A model generated the notes under the pieces. That model was not told the origin of the DNA, searched no databases, and saw nothing but the letters and a program-made list of their open reading frames with translations. Shown here piece by piece: positions 52,809 through 62,607 of a stretch of DNA of 64,000 nucleotides (positions are counted from its first letter, which is position 1; each line of letters begins with the position of its first letter). A program made the translations under genes and the position numbers. Where the stretch lies: positions 6,820,001-6,884,000 of the forward strand of contig OZ247499.1 of the NCBI GenBank assembly GCA_965233625.1, given 5' to 3'. This DNA is from G965233625 sp965233625. GTDB lineage: Bacteria > Planctomycetota > Planctomycetia > Pirellulales > Pirellulaceae.

Positions 52809-55214
52809 ATGCCACTTTTTGCACAACTCGAGTTCACCCGCCCTGCCCTGCTGGTCGCAATGCTGATGTTGCCGCTTGTGGCTATCTGGGGGTGGCGCAG
52901 TTATCGAACCGCCTCAAACCGCATCGCGTCCGTGGTGCTGCGTTGTATTCTGGCCGCGTGCGTTGTGTTTGCCGCCGCCGGCCCGTTCTTGCGTGTGCCA
53001 TCCACGGTGACGACCACCGTTGCGATTCTAGACCGCAGCGCAGGTGTCAGTCAGGCGGAAGTTGATGCGGCGGCCAACAGATTGGACGGCAACGCCATCA
53101 AACTTGAGTTCAAAGATCAGGATGCGGCGACAGCCCTTCGCAATGCTGCGGCGCAAGTTCCGGCATCCGCAAATGCCGGAGTGGTTCTCGTTTCCAGTGG
53201 GAATCATCCCAGTGGCGATGTTGTAACAGCAGCAGCGGGCGTCGGCGCGCCGGTTTCTGTGTTCCCAGTCCAGAGCTTCGCATCGCCGGAAGTCTGCGTC
53301 CATTCGCTGACGGCGACGCCGCCCGTTTATCCGGCTACGGAAGTCGCGCTGACAACGGTCGTGGCAGCCAATCAGGCAGCAGAGGGGCAACTGCAGTTGC
53401 TGCGCAATGGCGAAGTGGTCGCCCGGAGCCCGCTCAGCTTGAAGCCGGGGCGCCAGATAGTTCGTCTAACAGATGCGCCGGGAAGTTTGCTCTACGGGGC
53501 GGACGCGAATGTTACTTACGAGGTTGAACTGACCGGCTTTGACGATAAATTCCCCGCCAACAACCGTTTCAAGGTTTCGCTCCCGCAGGCACAGTCGCCT
53601 GTTGCGACGGTGATGGGCAATCGCCGCGAAGCGTTCTCCGCAGCACTGTCGGCGGCAGGCTACCGCGCTCAGCAGAAACAGATCACAGACTGGCAGCCAG
53701 CGGCTGAGGATGCGACGCCCGGACTAATCATTCTTGCAGACGCCCAACTTGAAGAGCTGACGCCCGCAACGCAGAACAAGCTGAAACAATATGTGGCCGG
53801 CGGTGGTGGTCTGATTGTAACAGGCGGGCAGAAGCTGTTTGGCGATGATAAATTCGCCGGATCCACGCTGGAGGAAATCTCGCCCGTGACCGCGGCAACC
53901 GCTGAGGCTGAAAAGAAAAGCAGCACCGCGCTGGTGCTGGTCATCGACAAATCAAAATCGATGCTGGAAGAAGATCGTATGTCGCTGGCTCGCGCCGGCG
54001 CCAAGCGGGCGATTGAAGTGCTGGGCGAACAGGATCAACTGGGCGTATTGGCTTTCAGCGGCGGCGCCGACTGGGTGGCGCCATTGGGGCCTGTCACCGA
54101 CCGGGAAGCGTTGCTTAAGCAGATTGATAAACTTCAGGTCGCCGACCGCACGGTCATGTATCCCGCGATGCTCCGCGCCGTTTTCGCATTGGAGCAGACG
54201 GTTGCTGACCGGCGGCACATGATTCTGCTGACTGACGGTGTCTCGACACCGGGCGACTTCGATGGCTTGGCGCGACGGATGAAACGCAGCGGAATCGCCG
54301 TCTCGACCGTGTCCGTGGGAGCCGGCGCCGACCAGAGCATTCTCAAAGACATCGCCCGCATTGCCGGCGGCAAGCACCGCCACTCGGAAAAGGCCAGCGA
54401 CCTGACCGGCATTCTCGTTCAGGCTGCACGCGAAGCCGCCAGTCCGCAGCCGCCCAGCAGCTTTGAGCCGATTGAAATGCGGATGCCGCAACAGATGAGC
54501 TTTGCCGCCGCCCCACCACTTCAGAAATACGCCGCCACAAGGTCGCGGCCCGGGTCGCAGACGCTGCTTGTTTCGCCGCGCGGAGGCGAACCGCTGCTGG
54601 CCTGGCGGCGTTATGGCAAAGGCGCCGTTGCCACGCTGGCTGTGGATGTCAGTGAAAACGGTTGGCGACAGTGGAAAGGTTTTCCCGCCTTCATTCAGCA
54701 GCTTGCCGGATTAACCGCCCGCGGCAGTCAGCCAAGGTTCACCGTCGCTTCGCAGTGGCGTGGCAAAGAGGTTGTTGTAACCGTAGACGCGATCGACAAC
54801 GACAACCGGTTTATCAACAACGCCAACCTGCTGCTCGAACCCGCCGGGGCCACGGGCGAACCCGTGAAGATGCAACAGATCGCCGCAGGCCGTTATCAGG
54901 CAACCTTGGCGGCGCCGGGCGAAGGGGCAGACCTGGCCGCGATGATTACCTTTAGTCAGCCGGGCAGTGGAGCAACAACGCGACGGATCAGCATGCACCG
55001 CAACTACCCGTTATCCCTGGCGCTGCCTGCGGCCGGAGCAAATCAGCCCGTCTTGAAAGCCGTCGCGGCAGCCTCCGGCGGCGGGTACGAGCCTGCCCCA
55101 GCAGAACTTCCGGTGACAAGCACGGCCACGCAGCGGAACCCGTTATTTGTCTGGTTGTTGATGGCCGCACTGCTGGCGTTTGTCGCAGATATAGGTGTGC
55201 GAAGGCTACTTTAA
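52809..55214 (+). CDS. Membrane-bound VWA-domain protein (BatA-like)
   Basis: This 801-aa protein has two N-terminal membrane segments (about 12-30 and 41-60) and a C-terminal one (FVWLLMAALLAFVAD). The VWA domain (about 370-555) has the metal site DKSKSM (Asp380) and later LLTDGVSTPGDF. A flanking region (60-360) and a second beta-rich part (560-770) match large planctomycete VWA/glutamine-amidotransferase-like proteins. It probably faces the periplasm. Partner is unknown, since no MoxR gene is adjacent. It diverges from the kinase cluster. Confidence 0.88.
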   Translation: MPLFAQLEFTRPALLVAMLMLPLVAIWGWRSYRTASNRIASVVLRCILAACVVFAAAGPFLRVPSTVTTTVAILDRSAGVSQAEVDAAANRLDGNAIKLEFKDQDAATALRNAAAQVPASANAGVVLVSSGNHPSGDVVTAAAGVGAPVSVFPVQSFASPEVCVHSLTATPPVYPATEVALTTVVAANQAAEGQLQLLRNGEVVARSPLSLKPGRQIVRLTDAPGSLLYGADANVTYEVELTGFDDKFPANNRFKVSLPQAQSPVATVMGNRREAFSAALSAAGYRAQQKQITDWQPAAEDATPGLIILADAQLEELTPATQNKLKQYVAGGGGLIVTGGQKLFGDDKFAGSTLEEISPVTAATAEAEKKSSTALVLVIDKSKSMLEEDRMSLARAGAKRAIEVLGEQDQLGVLAFSGGADWVAPLGPVTDREALLKQIDKLQVADRTVMYPAMLRAVFALEQTVADRRHMILLTDGVSTPGDFDGLARRMKRSGIAVSTVSVGAGADQSILKDIARIAGGKHRHSEKASDLTGILVQAAREAASPQPPSSFEPIEMRMPQQMSFAAAPPLQKYAATRSRPGSQTLLVSPRGGEPLLAWRRYGKGAVATLAVDVSENGWRQWKGFPAFIQQLAGLTARGSQPRFTVASQWRGKEVVVTVDAIDNDNRFINNANLLLEPAGATGEPVKMQQIAAGRYQATLAAPGEGADLAAMITFSQPGSGATTRRISMHRNYPLSLALPAAGANQPVLKAVAAASGGGYEPAPAELPVTSTATQRNPLFVWLLMAALLAFVADIGVRRLL

Positions 55215-55325
55215 CGGCGACCCGCATTTGCTGTAGTTTCCACCAGTGCGGCGATTTGCTTTCGCAAGGCGGCGTCAGACCCTAGAATCTGCTACATCTT
55301 GGCCAGTGTTGTAACGGGAGAATGT

Positions 55326-56373
55326 ATGTCCGGGGATGAAGTAAATCGCGATGCATCCGGCAGCGACAATGATGCAAAACTTTCGCGACAGGAAGCCGAA
55401 GACCTGGCGGGCGTTGTCACCACGTTGAGCGGCAGCAAACTTGCACTTCCTCCTGGCTTGCGTGCTGCGGCGCGGGAAGCCAGCAGCCCGCGTCTGGCGT
55501 TTGCGCTGCGGGAGATTGCCAGCGAACTTGAAGGCGGCGCAACGCTTGATGATGTGATGGTGCGGCAGAGCAACCGCATGCCGGAACACATCCGCAACCT
55601 GGTTGTCGCGGCCGCACGCAGCGGGAAACTGGCGGGCGTGCTGGCGGACCTGATTGATTTCCACCGCGACCTTCGCGTTACCTGGCGCAGTATCCGCGCC
55701 GCTCTGGCCTATCCGCTGCTGGTGCTGATGATCACCGCGGCGCTGCTGGTGGTGGTCCAGATGTTCGTCGCGACGCCATTTATTGAAGTCTTTGAATCCA
55801 TGGAAGTCGAACTCCCACCCGCAACAAAATCCATCAAATGGTGGACAACACGCGGCGTATACCTTGCTGGCTGGACGTTGCTGGCCATTGCGGTCATTGG
55901 TGTAGTCCTGCGGCTCGTGGCTGGCGGGGCAAGATGGAGCCGGATGGTGAGCACGGCGCCGCTGTTTGGTTCGCTTTTCCATCTCAGCGCCGCGGCTGAA
56001 TTCACGCACTTGCTTTCGATCCTGCTTAAGCACGATATGCCGTTGCCCGAAGCATTGCGTCTGACAGCAAGCGGCATGCAGAACGCGAATCTGGCGGACG
56101 CTTCCGCGCAATACGCCGTGGGGGCCGCCAGCGGGGCGTCACTCTCAGAACTGCTCCGCCGTACTCAACGGGCGCCCGCTTCGTTAACGCCGCTAACTGC
56201 CCGGCGCCCTTGCCGCTGCCCGCGACATGTTCAAACAGCGGATACAACTCCGCGCCGCGCTGCTAAGAAGCGTCCTCCCGCCCGCGCTGTTCCTGATGAT
56301 CGGCGCCCTGCTGCTGGTCTTCGTCTGCAGCCTCGCCGCCCCGGCGTTGGGCTTCGCCAGGATGCTAATGTAG
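55326..56373 (+). pseudogene. Type II secretion F-like (GspF) gene with an apparent C-terminal frameshift
   Basis: The reading frame from ATG 55326 gives a GspF/PilC-like protein with MPEHIRNLVVAAARSGKLAGVL and membrane helices near 125-145 and 175-200. At about 56190-56203 the frame changes from TQRAPASLTPL to unrelated Arg/Pro-rich sequence that runs on to a stop at 56408. In the +1 frame from 56203 the normal end continues (GALAAARDMFKQR, then a last hydrophobic helix) to TAG at 56371. So bases appear missing, and the last helix is lost from the main frame. No gspE or other secretion gene is nearby. A sequencing error cannot be excluded. Confidence 0.7.
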
Positions 56374-56404
56374 GCACATGGTACCGGGAGAAGAACCGCG
56401 AACG

Positions 56405-56725
56405 CTAATCCTGACCGTCGTCAGTCAGTTCCCATCCTGCAAATCCAGCTACCTGCTCCAAGATGGGAAGTGATTTCAGATAGTTGTCGTCCGTGACGAC
56501 ACTGATGCAGTTTATGCGTGCTGGAAGATCGCCATCTGATGCAAAATTACCATGCTGGTCTGCTACCACTAACGATAGCGTGAACCAGCAACGAGATGTC
56601 GAATCCCAGCGATTGTCCCCCGCCCGGTGTAACCCCGTCAGCGTACTGAGGAATTCAGCGAGTGTCTTCGCGCAAGTAAACTTGCTGTACGCGTTGTCAC
56701 TTCGAATCGCGAAGTAGTTACTCAA
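56405..56725 (-). CDS. Small hypothetical protein of lower GC
   Basis: This 106-aa protein starts MSNYFAIRSDNAYSKFTC and ends WELTDDGQD. The composition is closer to 50% GC than its neighbours, judged by eye. It is mixed alpha/beta, acidic, with no signal peptide. I do not recognise a family. Its 3' end touches the extension of the frameshifted gene, 32 bases past the restored stop of that gene. It could be an immunity- or regulator-like orphan, but that is only a guess. Confidence 0.5.
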   Translation of the reverse strand: MSNYFAIRSDNAYSKFTCAKTLAEFLSTLTGLHRAGDNRWDSTSRCWFTLSLVVADQHGNFASDGDLPARINCISVVTDDNYLKSLPILEQVAGFAGWELTDDGQD

Positions 56726-56744
56726 TTCGACACTACCAGACCCT

Positions 56745-59700
56745 CTACCGCGGCGCCGGTGCGGGCGCCTGTGGTAACTGTTGAATCTGACGTATCTTCT
56801 GCTCGATATCGTTCTTCATCTTCAACTGCTGCTTGCGGATCATCTCACGGATCTGCTCTTGTTGAGAGCGGATGGTGGCGGCCTGCACCTCTCCGGCTTT
56901 GTCAGCGGGAACCCGGATCTGCGCCGGTGGTTCTGGCGGTCGTGGCGCCGCCTCTGCGGGCAGTCGCTGGATCTTCACGGTGCGGCTTGGGAACTGCAGG
57001 GTGATGGCGCCCGTCGCTGGGTTGGATGTCTGGCGATAGGTCGAAATGGTATCGGCGAAGTTGTCGTTCTGGAACAGCACCGAACCATCATGCCGGTCGA
57101 TCATCAGCACAGCGCGGTAGCTCCGGCTGCGGTTATTCTCGCGGATCGTGCCTTGTCGCATGAACAGCAGGCCGGGGCCGGCTGACGGCTGATCCTGAGG
57201 CCAGCCATATTGCGAGATCGTCGCAGGCGCCGGCCACTTCATCTCACCCGTCTCGTCGTTCACAGCGAAGAGCAGGCCGTTAACCAGCGGCGAGATCACG
57301 CTGCTGGTGCTTGGCGCCGCCTGGAAGGTCATGCGGTCTGTGCGTACGACGCTGCGGTACGAGCGGCTGGCCATCACATAGTAGGCGCCGTCGCCGTGGA
57401 TAACGTGGAGGGTTGAAAGCGGTTCGTTCCTGCCTTCTATGTTCAGGTCAAGTTTGGCCTGGACGTGGATTTTTGGCGTGGTGATTTCGTACACCATAAA
57501 GTCGCCATCGGGCTGCACCACGGCAATCTTCGACGTGCCGACCAGGCGGCCGCGCGACCCTTGCGGAACCGTTCGGCTCCACACTTCCTGGCCAGTACCC
57601 ATATCCATGGACTTGATAAGCAGTTCGCTGCCCTGCTGCTTGACGAAGACGGCGCAACGGCCATCGGATGTCCAGCGGCGGAAAGATGGGTCCAGCGGAT
57701 ACTCAGCCATCCGCAAACCGTCTGCCGCGCGGTGCACGTAATACTTTTTGTCGCGGGTGGATTCCAGCACCACGACGTCGCTATCGCCAAACACATCGGC
57801 GCCGGGCTGCACGCCCGTGTAAGCCCAGATCAGGCTTCCGTCCAGCGGGTCCACGTAACGCAGTTCTGTACCCTTGAGCATCGCGATACCGTCGTCGTTA
57901 AACGGCCCGATGGCGCCAATGGTATATCCCTGGCCGTCGGTCAGCGTGTATTTCAGATCGCCCAATGGATTGGAGTAACCCGATGTACGCGTCGAAAAAC
58001 CGAGCATGCGGTTCTGCGGGTTGGAAGTGTCAAACGAGGCGTTGCTGACGCTCCATAGCATCGAGGCGGAGCTACCGCGCGAAACGCCGTCGAGCAGATA
58101 CACGTCGGTGCCGACGTTCACCACGTAGAGGCCGTTTCTCGCCAACCCACGGGTGGAGTAAACATTCGGACGGGTGTTAGGCGTCTTTAAGGTCAGCGGA
58201 AGATTCGCAAACGGGCGGCCGAATTTATCGAAAGCCAGCAGCGAGCAGCTACGGCTGCTCGCCCGGTCGAACATCAGCTTCATCCCGGGCGGGTTGGCGC
58301 CATGCGACTCACGCAGTTCTGCGTAGGTGAAGCGGCTGTAACCGCTAAGCTCTGTATTGGAACGCGGCGACTCTTCCACAACAGCTTGTCCGGCGGGCCA
58401 ACTGGTTTTGTCAGCGAGCATCTGTTCCCACTGCTGCTTCTGCGAGCCTTCCAGCTTTTCACCCAGCGTCGCCACCACCTGGGCGACGGTCAGCCCCTGG
58501 TAGCATCTGGCGTCCGCCTGGAAGCGGCTTTGCAGCATGTTAACTGTGGCGGCGGCTTCGAGCATCCGCTGCGATTTCATCTGCATCTGCGCCATCTGCG
58601 CCAGGGCGGCGCCGCCCAGTGTTGGCTCTTTCGACTCCATCAATGGCGATAGCAGCAACGCGGCCTGCGCATACTGACCACTGGCGGCAACTGCCTCGGC
58701 AGCCGCGAGACGTAGCTCCGCCGTGGCGGGATGGCGGCCAAAGATCTCGATAAACTGCTGCATGGCTGCGGCGTCTTTTTCCTTCAGCATGGTCACCATG
58801 GCGGACTTCATGCTGGTTTGCATATCTTCACGCTGCAATTGCGTGGCGCCATCGAACATGCTGGCAATCTGCGATGCTGCCAGCCGCCCCTTGCGGATGC
58901 GACGGCTGCCTTCAGCGGGAACGATGCGCCGCATCTCGCCTTCTTCATCTTCACCGGCGGCGAACTGTGTCAGCTTCAGATAAGCCTCGAACGCATCAAC
59001 GACTTGCCCCGCTTCGCGATACGCTTCGGCACGTAGGCTCCACAGCAAGCGGCGGCGCGAATCGTTGCGCGGCAGCAGGTCTTCCAGGCGTTTAACGCTG
59101 CTGGCTACCAGGTCTTTGTCACGGACGGCGAACATCAGCGTATCGATCAGGACGTCGCGATTCTCCTCGGTCGCGTTAATCTCGAACGCTTTGTCCGCTG
59201 CCGTCAACGCTTCGGCTACTTTGCCATCCTGCCGCAGGATTTCCGCTTGCATGGCCCAGGCTTCTCCGTCCAGCGGATTGTTGCGAAGACGTTCCGCAAT
59301 TTTGCGGCGCTGCGGTTTGTCGAGGCTGAGGGCGATCAGTCCTTCGCTCGTCTGCGAGATCACATCGTCGCCGTGCACGATCAGATTGCCAAGCTGCAAT
59401 TCTGTGTCCAGTTCGTTTTCCTGCTTGCCGCTATCAAGATTGATCTGCAGCAGCTTTTTGCTGGTGACGGGCAGCACATAGTAGTTCTCGTAGTAATAGC
59501 CACGGCCCGCCGGCTGTCCGCTAAGCTTCAGCCCTGCCTTCCAGGCCAGTTCACCATCGGCAAGGTTGATCGCGCGGATCTCTTCTTTGCCGACCACTAC
59601 GACGGCCTCTTCATGTACGCAGGCAACGTACATGCCGTCTTTGCGTTCGATGTCCTTCTTCCATTTTGACTTGCCGGTGTGCAGATCGATGCAGTGCAGC

Positions 59701-61583
59701 ATGCCAGATTCAACAGGCGTCAGAATCGCACAGCCATCGGCAATGGTGACGGTTGCATCCTGCCACTGGTTAGCGGAACTGGTCGCCTGATTGCGGTTGC
59801 GGATGAAGACCGGGCCGAACATGCCGCGGTTAATCACGGTGCGGTTCTGCTTGTAGGTGTAGCCCCAACGCAATGCCCGCGTGGACCAGTCCACGCCCAC
59901 AACGGCGCCGGCGCCGGTCGGGCACACAATGATGCCATCAGCAAAAGAAGGCGTGGCGCCGGCTAGGCGGCGGCGGATGTCTACGGTAACGGGCTGATCC
60001 TGCACGGTCGCAATCTGCTGCTTCCACAGCATCTTGCCGGTACGGGCGTCGATGCATACCAGGCGGATTTCAGCGTTAACTTCGGCCAGTACAAACAACT
60101 GGTCCTGAACCACCAGCGGCGCGCCCAGGAAGAAGTGATTTTCGTAACCCGGCTGCACGCTTTGTCCATAATCACCGGACTGGCTGCCATCGCCGCCAAC
60201 GGCCCAGATCTGGGCGCCTTCGCGCTCGAGGCTGATGGCCACCAGCAGATTGGTGTTGTCCGGGCCGTTGCCGCCCCGTTGTGCGACGCCGCCTGGTCCG
60301 ATGACGATGCGGTTGACGGAACGGTTCGTCGGCCGCGCCGGTTGAAGCTGATCAATCATAAACAGCAGTTTGCCGTTGCTGCTCATCTGACCGTGAATGG
60401 CGTCTTCGTACAGACGCTGCTTCAGATCGCGGGCGAGGTTCGGGTTCTTAGCGTTGTAGGCGCCGGCGGATTCCTGATTCTTCGGACGGAACCAGGGATA
60501 CTCGAACATGCGGCGTCCGGTCTGACCGCCGATGCCGATCATGCGGTCCGGCGTTCGCATGATGATGTTGTCGCCAATGGCCAGCGACTGCAGGGCGGGC
60601 ACTTTCGATTCACCCTTCTCTTCCATTTCCTTTTCGATGCTGTCCAGGTATTTCTCGGCGCCGGCGTCGTTGACCGTTGGGATCAGCCACTTGATGCTGC
60701 GCAGGGGCAGACCGCCCTGACTCTTCGCGTTGCGGGCTGGTCCACCGCGATACATGGCCCACTGCTGCGCGGCGTCTCCGCCACCCTGCTGCTGGCGGTT
60801 GAGCACTTTCTCTAACCAGGCAACGGCATTGGCTTCGGTCTCGAACAACCGCATCTGCTGTCCGCCTGCGTTCACGCGTGTATCGGGATGTCTCTTCTTG
60901 AGATCGATCAGCGTTTCAGAAGCTTTGTCCGCCTGTCCGGAATACAGCCAAGCCGAAGCAAGCACAAGGGACAAAGCCGGTTCAAACCGGTCACGCTCAC
61001 CTTCAACAGAAACCAGGCGTTGCAGCGTGTAGGCCGCTGAGGCTGGCTGTCCATGATCCAGCTGATGCCGCCCCAGCAGCATCACGGCTTCGTAACCTGC
61101 CTGCGTGTGGAAGTAACGGCGGCTGACATTAGCCAGCTTGGCGATGTCGTGCGTTTCAACCGCAGCGTTCAGTTCGCGGCGTGCTTCGGGGCCATATTCG
61201 CGTTCGTACTCTTCCCGGCCCTCTTTGGGCATCGAGCGTAGAATGTTCTCAGCTTCTGCCTTCAAGCTGGGCTGGGCGCCTTCTTTGGCAACGTGGCTGA
61301 TGAAGAAATCTTCGGTGGTCGGTTCAACAAGCAGCGAACCCAGTTGCAGAACTGCGTCGCGGTACAGGCCGTCTTCGATAGACTTCCGGGCGCCGGAGAT
61401 CCGCAGCCGCAATTCGCGTGGGGGCGGAGCAAAGACGTTCTGCACCTCATCCGCGGTCTGATTCCCGAAGGGCGTACGGAACTGAGCGTTTGCCGGCTGT
61501 GACAAAGCTGTCAGAGTCAGCACTGCGGTGAAGGCCGTTGTCAAACAGAAAGAAAGTGCTTTCTGAAGGGAGGAAGACAACAT
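56745..61583 (-). CDS. Very large secreted PQQ-type beta-propeller/TPR protein
   Basis: This 1612-aa protein starts at the ATG at 61583, which has GGAAAG 6 bases before it; the ATG at 61589 lies too close to that site. The signal peptide is LSSSLQKALSFCLTTAFTAVLTL, ending near NAQF. Helical region 30-260 includes DRFEPALSLVLASAWLYSGQ. A first PQQ-like propeller (about 280-780; AMYRGGPARNAKSQGG), TPR-like helices (780-1070) and a second propeller (1080-1560) follow, then a Pro- and Gln-rich C-terminus with a coiled-coil-like segment. It is a paralogue of the 1939-aa protein. Role is unknown; exported scaffold is likely. Confidence 0.9.
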   Translation of the reverse strand: MLSSSLQKALSFCLTTAFTAVLTLTALSQPANAQFRTPFGNQTADEVQNVFAPPPRELRLRISGARKSIEDGLYRDAVLQLGSLLVEPTTEDFFISHVAKEGAQPSLKAEAENILRSMPKEGREEYEREYGPEARRELNAAVETHDIAKLANVSRRYFHTQAGYEAVMLLGRHQLDHGQPASAAYTLQRLVSVEGERDRFEPALSLVLASAWLYSGQADKASETLIDLKKRHPDTRVNAGGQQMRLFETEANAVAWLEKVLNRQQQGGGDAAQQWAMYRGGPARNAKSQGGLPLRSIKWLIPTVNDAGAEKYLDSIEKEMEEKGESKVPALQSLAIGDNIIMRTPDRMIGIGGQTGRRMFEYPWFRPKNQESAGAYNAKNPNLARDLKQRLYEDAIHGQMSSNGKLLFMIDQLQPARPTNRSVNRIVIGPGGVAQRGGNGPDNTNLLVAISLEREGAQIWAVGGDGSQSGDYGQSVQPGYENHFFLGAPLVVQDQLFVLAEVNAEIRLVCIDARTGKMLWKQQIATVQDQPVTVDIRRRLAGATPSFADGIIVCPTGAGAVVGVDWSTRALRWGYTYKQNRTVINRGMFGPVFIRNRNQATSSANQWQDATVTIADGCAILTPVESGMLHCIDLHTGKSKWKKDIERKDGMYVACVHEEAVVVVGKEEIRAINLADGELAWKAGLKLSGQPAGRGYYYENYYVLPVTSKKLLQINLDSGKQENELDTELQLGNLIVHGDDVISQTSEGLIALSLDKPQRRKIAERLRNNPLDGEAWAMQAEILRQDGKVAEALTAADKAFEINATEENRDVLIDTLMFAVRDKDLVASSVKRLEDLLPRNDSRRRLLWSLRAEAYREAGQVVDAFEAYLKLTQFAAGEDEEGEMRRIVPAEGSRRIRKGRLAASQIASMFDGATQLQREDMQTSMKSAMVTMLKEKDAAAMQQFIEIFGRHPATAELRLAAAEAVAASGQYAQAALLLSPLMESKEPTLGGAALAQMAQMQMKSQRMLEAAATVNMLQSRFQADARCYQGLTVAQVVATLGEKLEGSQKQQWEQMLADKTSWPAGQAVVEESPRSNTELSGYSRFTYAELRESHGANPPGMKLMFDRASSRSCSLLAFDKFGRPFANLPLTLKTPNTRPNVYSTRGLARNGLYVVNVGTDVYLLDGVSRGSSASMLWSVSNASFDTSNPQNRMLGFSTRTSGYSNPLGDLKYTLTDGQGYTIGAIGPFNDDGIAMLKGTELRYVDPLDGSLIWAYTGVQPGADVFGDSDVVVLESTRDKKYYVHRAADGLRMAEYPLDPSFRRWTSDGRCAVFVKQQGSELLIKSMDMGTGQEVWSRTVPQGSRGRLVGTSKIAVVQPDGDFMVYEITTPKIHVQAKLDLNIEGRNEPLSTLHVIHGDGAYYVMASRSYRSVVRTDRMTFQAAPSTSSVISPLVNGLLFAVNDETGEMKWPAPATISQYGWPQDQPSAGPGLLFMRQGTIRENNRSRSYRAVLMIDRHDGSVLFQNDNFADTISTYRQTSNPATGAITLQFPSRTVKIQRLPAEAAPRPPEPPAQIRVPADKAGEVQAATIRSQQEQIREMIRKQQLKMKNDIEQKIRQIQQLPQAPAPAPR

Positions 61584-62009
61584 ATGCATCTTTCCGGGCA
61601 GATGGTGGAAGCTTGTAAAGAGATCCGCTGCAATCTGTGAGACGTATCCACAGACGTAATAGTTCACGCTGCATTTATATATACGTCACCAGTTTTTCAT
61701 CTTAAAGAATGCGAGATACCGCGGCAACTTGAACCTGCAAGACAGCGGCCGACGCAATCCGCACAGCCAACAGCCTTTCGCACGACGCCGATGCGGATAT
61801 GATGATTCTAACGCGTGTACTAATTGTGCGCAGTCCGCCAGAAACCCGCAGTCGATTGACGATTCAGAATTCCGTAGCTCAGGCGCCTGCCTGACGACGG
61901 GGTGATGTGGACTCCTTGGCGTTGTCCGGCGGTGGAATACCGCTGTGGATGCCCACAATAAATACATGGCGTTTTCTGTCCTTGGATGTGCCTTTCAAAC
62001 GAGAATTAC
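61584..62009. other. Divergent intergenic region with palindromic repeat
   Basis: These 426 bases hold the leader of the 1612-aa gene, the palindromic element 61873-61897, and the leader of the thioredoxin-like gene. I see no RNA gene and no convincing promoter pair. Confidence 0.5.
61873..61897. repeat. Palindromic intergenic repeat, copy 5
   Basis: CGTAGCTCAGGCGCCTGCCT then GACGA: the CAGGCGCCTG core is kept, with more changes outside. Unlike most other copies it lies between divergent genes. Confidence 0.7.
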
Positions 62010-62564
62010 ATGGATTTTGCTGCGAAGTACGAAGACGGATTGTCCTACGATGCCTTCCTGGAGAAATACGCGAACCCGGGCCAGCAGCAGATGTGGTCGG
62101 CCATGCATAACCAGATAGAGCTGACCGGTGCTCAGAAGACGCTCCTCGGCGGCTTTAAACGCCAGATGAAGGTGCTATGCATGAGCGGCGCCTGGTGCGG
62201 TGACTGCGTGGAGCAGTGCCCCATTCTGGACCATTTTGAAAAAGCCTGTCCGCAGCTTGAGGTCCGCTATTTCGATCGCGATGATAACCCCGACCTGATG
62301 GAAGCTCTCCAGATTTGCGGAGGTGCCCGCGTGCCGCAGGTTGTTTTTCTGAGTGAAGATGGATTCTTCACCGGTCACTATGGCGACCGCACGCTGGCCA
62401 AGTATCGCGTGATGATTCAGAACGGACCGATGTGCCCGACAGGCCTGTTTGCACCACCGGCTGACGAACGCGCCGCGGTGATCCAGGAGTGGCTTAACGA
62501 GTTCGAACGCATTCAGCTTATCCTGTTGATGTCTGGCCGCCTGCGCGAAAAGCACGGCGACTGA
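62010..62564 (+). CDS. Thioredoxin-like protein with WCGDC motif
   Basis: This 184-aa protein has a thioredoxin-like fold core, VLCMSGAWCGDCVEQCPIL, with CGDC in place of CGPC, then RYFDRDDNPDLMEALQICGGARVPQVVFLSEDG containing the usual cis-Pro (VPQ). It has no signal peptide, so it should act in the cytoplasm as a disulfide reductase or chaperone. The start at ATG 62010 begins the conserved part. It is followed 43 bases later by the ApbE gene, perhaps in the same operon. Confidence 0.85.
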   Translation: MDFAAKYEDGLSYDAFLEKYANPGQQQMWSAMHNQIELTGAQKTLLGGFKRQMKVLCMSGAWCGDCVEQCPILDHFEKACPQLEVRYFDRDDNPDLMEALQICGGARVPQVVFLSEDGFFTGHYGDRTLAKYRVMIQNGPMCPTGLFAPPADERAAVIQEWLNEFERIQLILLMSGRLREKHGD

Positions 62565-62607
62565 TTCCTGAAGTAACTTCCTCGCAACGTAAATTCTGGC
62601 GCTGTCC

